15,428 nucleotides of DNA, taken from NCBI GenBank assembly GCA_964431205.1, contig CAYSIX010000085.1:1-15428 (forward strand). Reading direction: 5' to 3'. A model generated the notes under the pieces. The model searched no databases, was not told the origin of the DNA, and saw only the letters and a list, made by a program, of their open reading frames with translations. A program made the translations under genes and the position numbers. Source of the DNA: CAYSIX01 sp964431205 (GTDB taxonomy: Bacteria; Planctomycetota; Phycisphaerae; Phycisphaerales; Phycisphaeraceae). Each line of letters starts with the position of its first letter. Within the stretch, counting starts at the first letter, position 1. Shown piece after piece: positions 12,700 through 15,428 of the stretch.

Positions 12700-14894
12700 G
12701 GTGTTTCGCCCCCTCTCGCGCCGCCCGCGCTGCCCGCGACATGCCCGGTCGGCTCACCCCGCGCGTCGCCCGGCCGCTTCGGCGGGTTCTGCCGCACCCA
12801 TTGAACCGTCTCCCGCACGCTGCGCAGGATCTCGGCCGAGAGGTCCTCAACGGTTTCGACGTGGGACGCGTCGTTGCGCGGCTCGCCCGTCTGCGCCGCC
12901 ACGGGTTCGACCGTCTCGGCGGGCTCGGTCGCCGACGTGGCGTCGTCGGCGTCGTCGGCGCCGTCGGCGCCGGTCGGCGTCGCGTTCGCTTGCCGCTGCG
13001 CCTCCCGCTCGATCTTCTCGGCGCGCCGCTGTGCCTCGCGGAAGATCACCAGCGCCTCGTCGCACGCCTCGACCAGCAGGTCCATGTTCACCAGGTCGCG
13101 CTCGATCTGCTCGCTCTGGCGGCGGTTCGCGTCGTCGCGGCAGCGCAGCTCGATCGCGCGGTCGGCCCGGTTCCGCTTGTACGTCCCGAGCAGGTTGAGC
13201 TGGTTCACGATCGTGAACGCCTCGGCCAGCTCCCCTTCGACGCGTTTCTTGTGCTTCTCCAGCCGCTCGAACAGCTTCGCCATCGCGCGCTCGTCGCCGC
13301 GGCGCTTCTGCATCTTGCGCAGGATCGGGATCGAGGCCCGCGCCGCCTCGCGGATCTGCTCGATCTGGCCCAGGCGTCGGTCGATGATCCGCCCGGTCTC
13401 GCGGGCCCGGGCCGGGTCGAGCGTTCGCTTCGGCGCCGGCAGGTGCGGGGCGGGCCGCGTCGCGTAGCGGCGCAGGGCCTCGGCCAGCGGCATCACGGTC
13501 ACCCCCGCCTTGGGCGCGCCGCCCTCGGTCGCGTCGATGACGGTCTGCGTGGCGTTGGCGAAGTCGCGCTCGAACTGGCGCAGGTAGGTGATCATCTGCT
13601 CGTCGCTGTACATCGGCCGGCCGTGGACGTCCTCGAGGCGTTGCAGGTGGACCTTGTGGCGGGCGATGCGGGTCCACTCCATCATCTCGAGGGTGTTGAA
13701 GGCGTTGAGCTCGGGGGCCCAGACGCGGTGGATGGGGTTGCCGGGCGCGTAGTAGAGCCCGTCGCAGAAGCCCAGGTCCTGGCCGATGAGGATGATCGGG
13801 TCGCAGCCGAGGTGCTGGGCGAGGTAGAAGGACAGGTGGGCGACGGTGGCGCCGGGGCGGATGGGTCGGCGGGGCCGGGCGGCGGCGCCGAGCACTTTAT
13901 CGCAGAACCCGTTGTGCGTCAGGCGGATCGGGCCGGGGAACGCGTCGAGGATGCTGGGGTGCGCCTTGGGCTCGGCGACGAGGGTGACGCGGGGCAGCGG
14001 CGGCAGGTCCTCGTAAAACCGTTGAGAGATCGGCGAGTAGTCGAGCGAAGTGACGAAGTCGGGCCGGATGCCTCGTTCGAGCAGCGGCTTGAGCGTGGTC
14101 TGCGCGGTGATGACGACGACGTTTCGGCGGATCGCCGGGTCGCGGAGCAGGTCGACGTTGCGAACGAGGCTGGGCCCGGCGCCGACGCAGACCGCCGGCG
14201 TGCCGCTGGCCGCGCCGATGAGGTCGTCGGTGGTCGGCCCGGCGTGGTAGTGCACGAGGTTGCCGGTGGTGTTGCTGCAGGTGCGCGCGGCGTTGACCAG
14301 CGCGGTGGCGACGTTGGTTCGACAGTACGCCAGCGTCTCGGTGACGACCTTGCTGAACGCGGCGAACGCCTCGCCGTGACGCTGGCGGCTGGGCGGGTGC
14401 GTGACCAGCTTCGTGCCCTGGGTGACCGTGCCGGCGTGGGGCTCGAGGCGGCGCGTCAGCGCGGGGCGGTCGAGCGCCGCGTCGCCGACGATCACGTTCG
14501 CCCGGCCCAGCCACGCGCTGTGGTCGATCCGCTCCAGCACCGCCCGCCACAGCGCCGTGTCCGGCTCGTACACCACCAGCAGGCCCTGTCGGCCCAGCGC
14601 CGCCAGCGCCGCCTCGGCCGCGTACCCCAGCCCCAGGCCCAGCAGCACCACGCACGCCGTCTGCTCCGCGTCGATCCCGGCGATCAGCTTTTGTGCCTCG
14701 CCGCGCGGGTCGTACCGGCTGGCCAGCGCCAGCGTGCGGCCGTTGTGCTCCAGCGTCGCGGTCAGCGGCCCGGCTCTCGACTCCGACCAGGTCAGCGACG
14801 CCGCCGGCGTCTGCTCGATCCGCTGCGCGAACGCCGCGTCCGTCTGACGCAACGCCGCCAGGTTCGCGCACAGGATCGCCCGTTCATCCGCCAT
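12696..14894 (-). CDS. Motility accessory factor (Maf) / DUF115 MptE-like glycosyltransferase
   Basis: A 732-residue protein of the Maf family, whose members transfer nonulosonic acids to flagellin Ser/Thr in several flagellated bacteria. An N-terminal region (about 55-190, VLLGLGLGY at 83-91) precedes the DUF115 core: PAVCVGAGPSLVRNVDLL (233-250), ITAQTTLKPLLERGIRPDFV (262-281), SLDYS, ATVAHLSFYLAQHLGCDPII (349-368) and LIGQDLGF (369-376). A long charged coiled coil (about 500-640) and an acidic tail with Thr/Ala/Glu end the protein. ATG 14894 has AGGAG only two bases upstream. In-frame GTG 14897 and ATG 14951 are alternatives. The fusion gene, neuA and neuC follow on the same strand, supporting a nonulosonate glycosylation role. 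Confidence 0.87.
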   Translation of the reverse strand: MADERAILCANLAALRQTDAAFAQRIEQTPAASLTWSESRAGPLTATLEHNGRTLALASRYDPRGEAQKLIAGIDAEQTACVVLLGLGLGYAAEAALAALGRQGLLVVYEPDTALWRAVLERIDHSAWLGRANVIVGDAALDRPALTRRLEPHAGTVTQGTKLVTHPPSRQRHGEAFAAFSKVVTETLAYCRTNVATALVNAARTCSNTTGNLVHYHAGPTTDDLIGAASGTPAVCVGAGPSLVRNVDLLRDPAIRRNVVVITAQTTLKPLLERGIRPDFVTSLDYSPISQRFYEDLPPLPRVTLVAEPKAHPSILDAFPGPIRLTHNGFCDKVLGAAARPRRPIRPGATVAHLSFYLAQHLGCDPIILIGQDLGFCDGLYYAPGNPIHRVWAPELNAFNTLEMMEWTRIARHKVHLQRLEDVHGRPMYSDEQMITYLRQFERDFANATQTVIDATEGGAPKAGVTVMPLAEALRRYATRPAPHLPAPKRTLDPARARETGRIIDRRLGQIEQIREAARASIPILRKMQKRRGDERAMAKLFERLEKHKKRVEGELAEAFTIVNQLNLLGTYKRNRADRAIELRCRDDANRRQSEQIERDLVNMDLLVEACDEALVIFREAQRRAEKIEREAQRQANATPTGADGADDADDATSATEPAETVEPVAAQTGEPRNDASHVETVEDLSAEILRSVRETVQWVRQNPPKRPGDARGEPTGHVAGSAGGARGGETP

Positions 14895-14985
14895 CACTCC
14901 TGTTATCGGAGCGACGCGGGGTATCGGCTTGAAACATCGCCGGACCAGCACGGGCCCGGGCAGACAGGATCAGACGCAAGTGACG

Positions 14986-15381
14986 TCATCCCGCGGCCCG
15001 TAACAGCCTCAGCAGCGACTCACGCAGCTTCCCCGCCAGTTCCACGGCACGGGCCACATCTTCACCGGTCAACGGCTCCAGCCCCGCCATCGGGTAGCGA
15101 TACGTCACCGCGCCCATCGTCAACCACCGCAGGTCATCCTCGGACCATTGCCATGACGAAGTGCACGTCGCCAAGCGGCGAGACAGTTCGGCCAGATCGT
15201 GAATCCGCGGCGGCACTCGGCCGCGAACGAGCAGATTGGCTTTCAGCAGCTTCTCGACGCTCTGCTGACACAGGAACAGGACAAGGTCTCGGTTCGGCGA
15301 TTCATCGACCCCGGCCTCGCGTTGGGCGCTGCGCAGGTCCTGCTCCGCCTTAGCCAGCCACTCGCGCACCTCGTCGGTCAT
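14986..15381 (-). CDS. HEPN domain protein
   Basis: A 131-residue all-helical HEPN protein. The typical CQQSVEKLLKA (38-48), PPRIHDL (57-63) and YRYP (94-97) are present in normal order and spacing. The RX4HXY RNase motif of HepT/DUF86 toxins is not seen, so toxicity is not indicated. HEPN proteins are commonly encoded beside a minimal nucleotidyltransferase (MNT), and a matching MNT tail overlaps the start here. The pair is a probable toxin-antitoxin-like or nucleotide-modifying module unrelated to the glycosylation genes. ATG 15381 is the first start. No ribosome site is seen, suggesting coupling to the upstream gene. Confidence 0.85.
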   Translation of the reverse strand: MTDEVREWLAKAEQDLRSAQREAGVDESPNRDLVLFLCQQSVEKLLKANLLVRGRVPPRIHDLAELSRRLATCTSSWQWSEDDLRWLTMGAVTYRYPMAGLEPLTGEDVARAVELAGKLRESLLRLLRAAG

Positions 15382-15428
15382 AGAGCGTCACGCCCCGATC
15401 GATCGCCTCACGGACGATCGGATTCAGT
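15350..15428 (-). CDS. MNT-type nucleotidyltransferase, C-terminal fragment (rest outside window)
   Basis: Twenty-five residues are visible on the - strand before a TAA at 15352-15350: LNPIVREAIDRGVTLYD followed by RRGARVAG. The segment PIVREAIDRGVTLYD resembles the end of MNT proteins (xxIxxEGVxLYE). The stop lies 32 bases inside the HEPN gene. The identification rests on this short tail and on the HEPN neighbour, so it needs sequence beyond the window edge to be firm. Confidence 0.55.
   Translation of the reverse strand, partial: LNPIVREAIDRGVTLYDRRGARVAG

Noticed and set aside
10810..12804. A 664-codon + strand open frame
   Set aside because: It reads through the N gap and is antisense to the fusion gene; it has no recognisable domain.
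12741..15353. An 870-codon open frame on the + strand
   Set aside because: It lies antisense to the maf and HEPN genes, is Arg/Gly/Val-rich with no motifs, and is expected from GC-rich third positions of the real genes.
1..15428. tRNA or rRNA genes
   Set aside because: No cloverleaf with a TTCGANNC-type T-loop and CCA-proximal stem, and no rRNA-like sequence, was recognised by eye.

Overview
The window is GC-rich, densely coded DNA whose gene families and repeats point to a planctomycete (phylum Planctomycetota, plausibly class Phycisphaerae). That placement is inference from gene content and from A+T-rich 'AATGTCGAATG'-type and palindromic spacer repeats, not from a marker gene. A run of ten N bases at 10933-10942 shows that it is a draft or metagenome assembly.

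Layout. The left end, on the + strand, holds the 3' part of ftsY (SRP receptor GTPase) and a complete lepB (signal peptidase I), both protein-export genes. From about 1746 to the right end everything is on the - strand. Read in the direction of transcription (right to left): a clipped MNT-type nucleotidyltransferase tail overlapping a HEPN-domain gene; a glycosylation block of a Maf/DUF115 motility-accessory protein, a nucleotidyltransferase/SPASM fusion, neuA (CMP-nonulosonate synthetase) and neuC (UDP-sugar 2-epimerase); purD; an ECF sigma factor, a one-pass membrane protein (putative anti-sigma) and a secreted His-rich helical protein; dtd (D-aminoacyl-tRNA deacylase); and an SGNH-hydrolase-like protein followed by an MBOAT O-acyltransferase.

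How the genes fit together. Maf proteins, NeuA and NeuC are known parts of flagellin or surface glycosylation with sialic-acid-like nonulosonic acids, so 8658-14894 reads as such a locus, although no NeuB-type synthase is visible. The SGNH/MBOAT pair resembles alginate or cell-wall acetylation modules. The sigma, membrane-protein and secreted-protein genes are translationally coupled (a near or actual ATGA overlap, then a TTG start two bases after a stop codon) and look like an envelope-stress regulon in miniature.

Most unusual observations. (1) A modular palindromic element with 10-bp terminal inverted repeats occurs four times. One copy, next to a second GC-rich repeat, lies in frame inside neuC and adds about 40 residues between conserved blocks. 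(2) neuA overlaps neuC by 155 bases on the same strand, with a low-complexity tail lying beyond the NeuA domain. (3) The fusion protein appears to have lost the radical-SAM CxxxCxxC motif while keeping SPASM-like cysteines. (4) purD and dtd share TAAGCTGG at identical spacing before ATG, which fits a leaderless -10 element.
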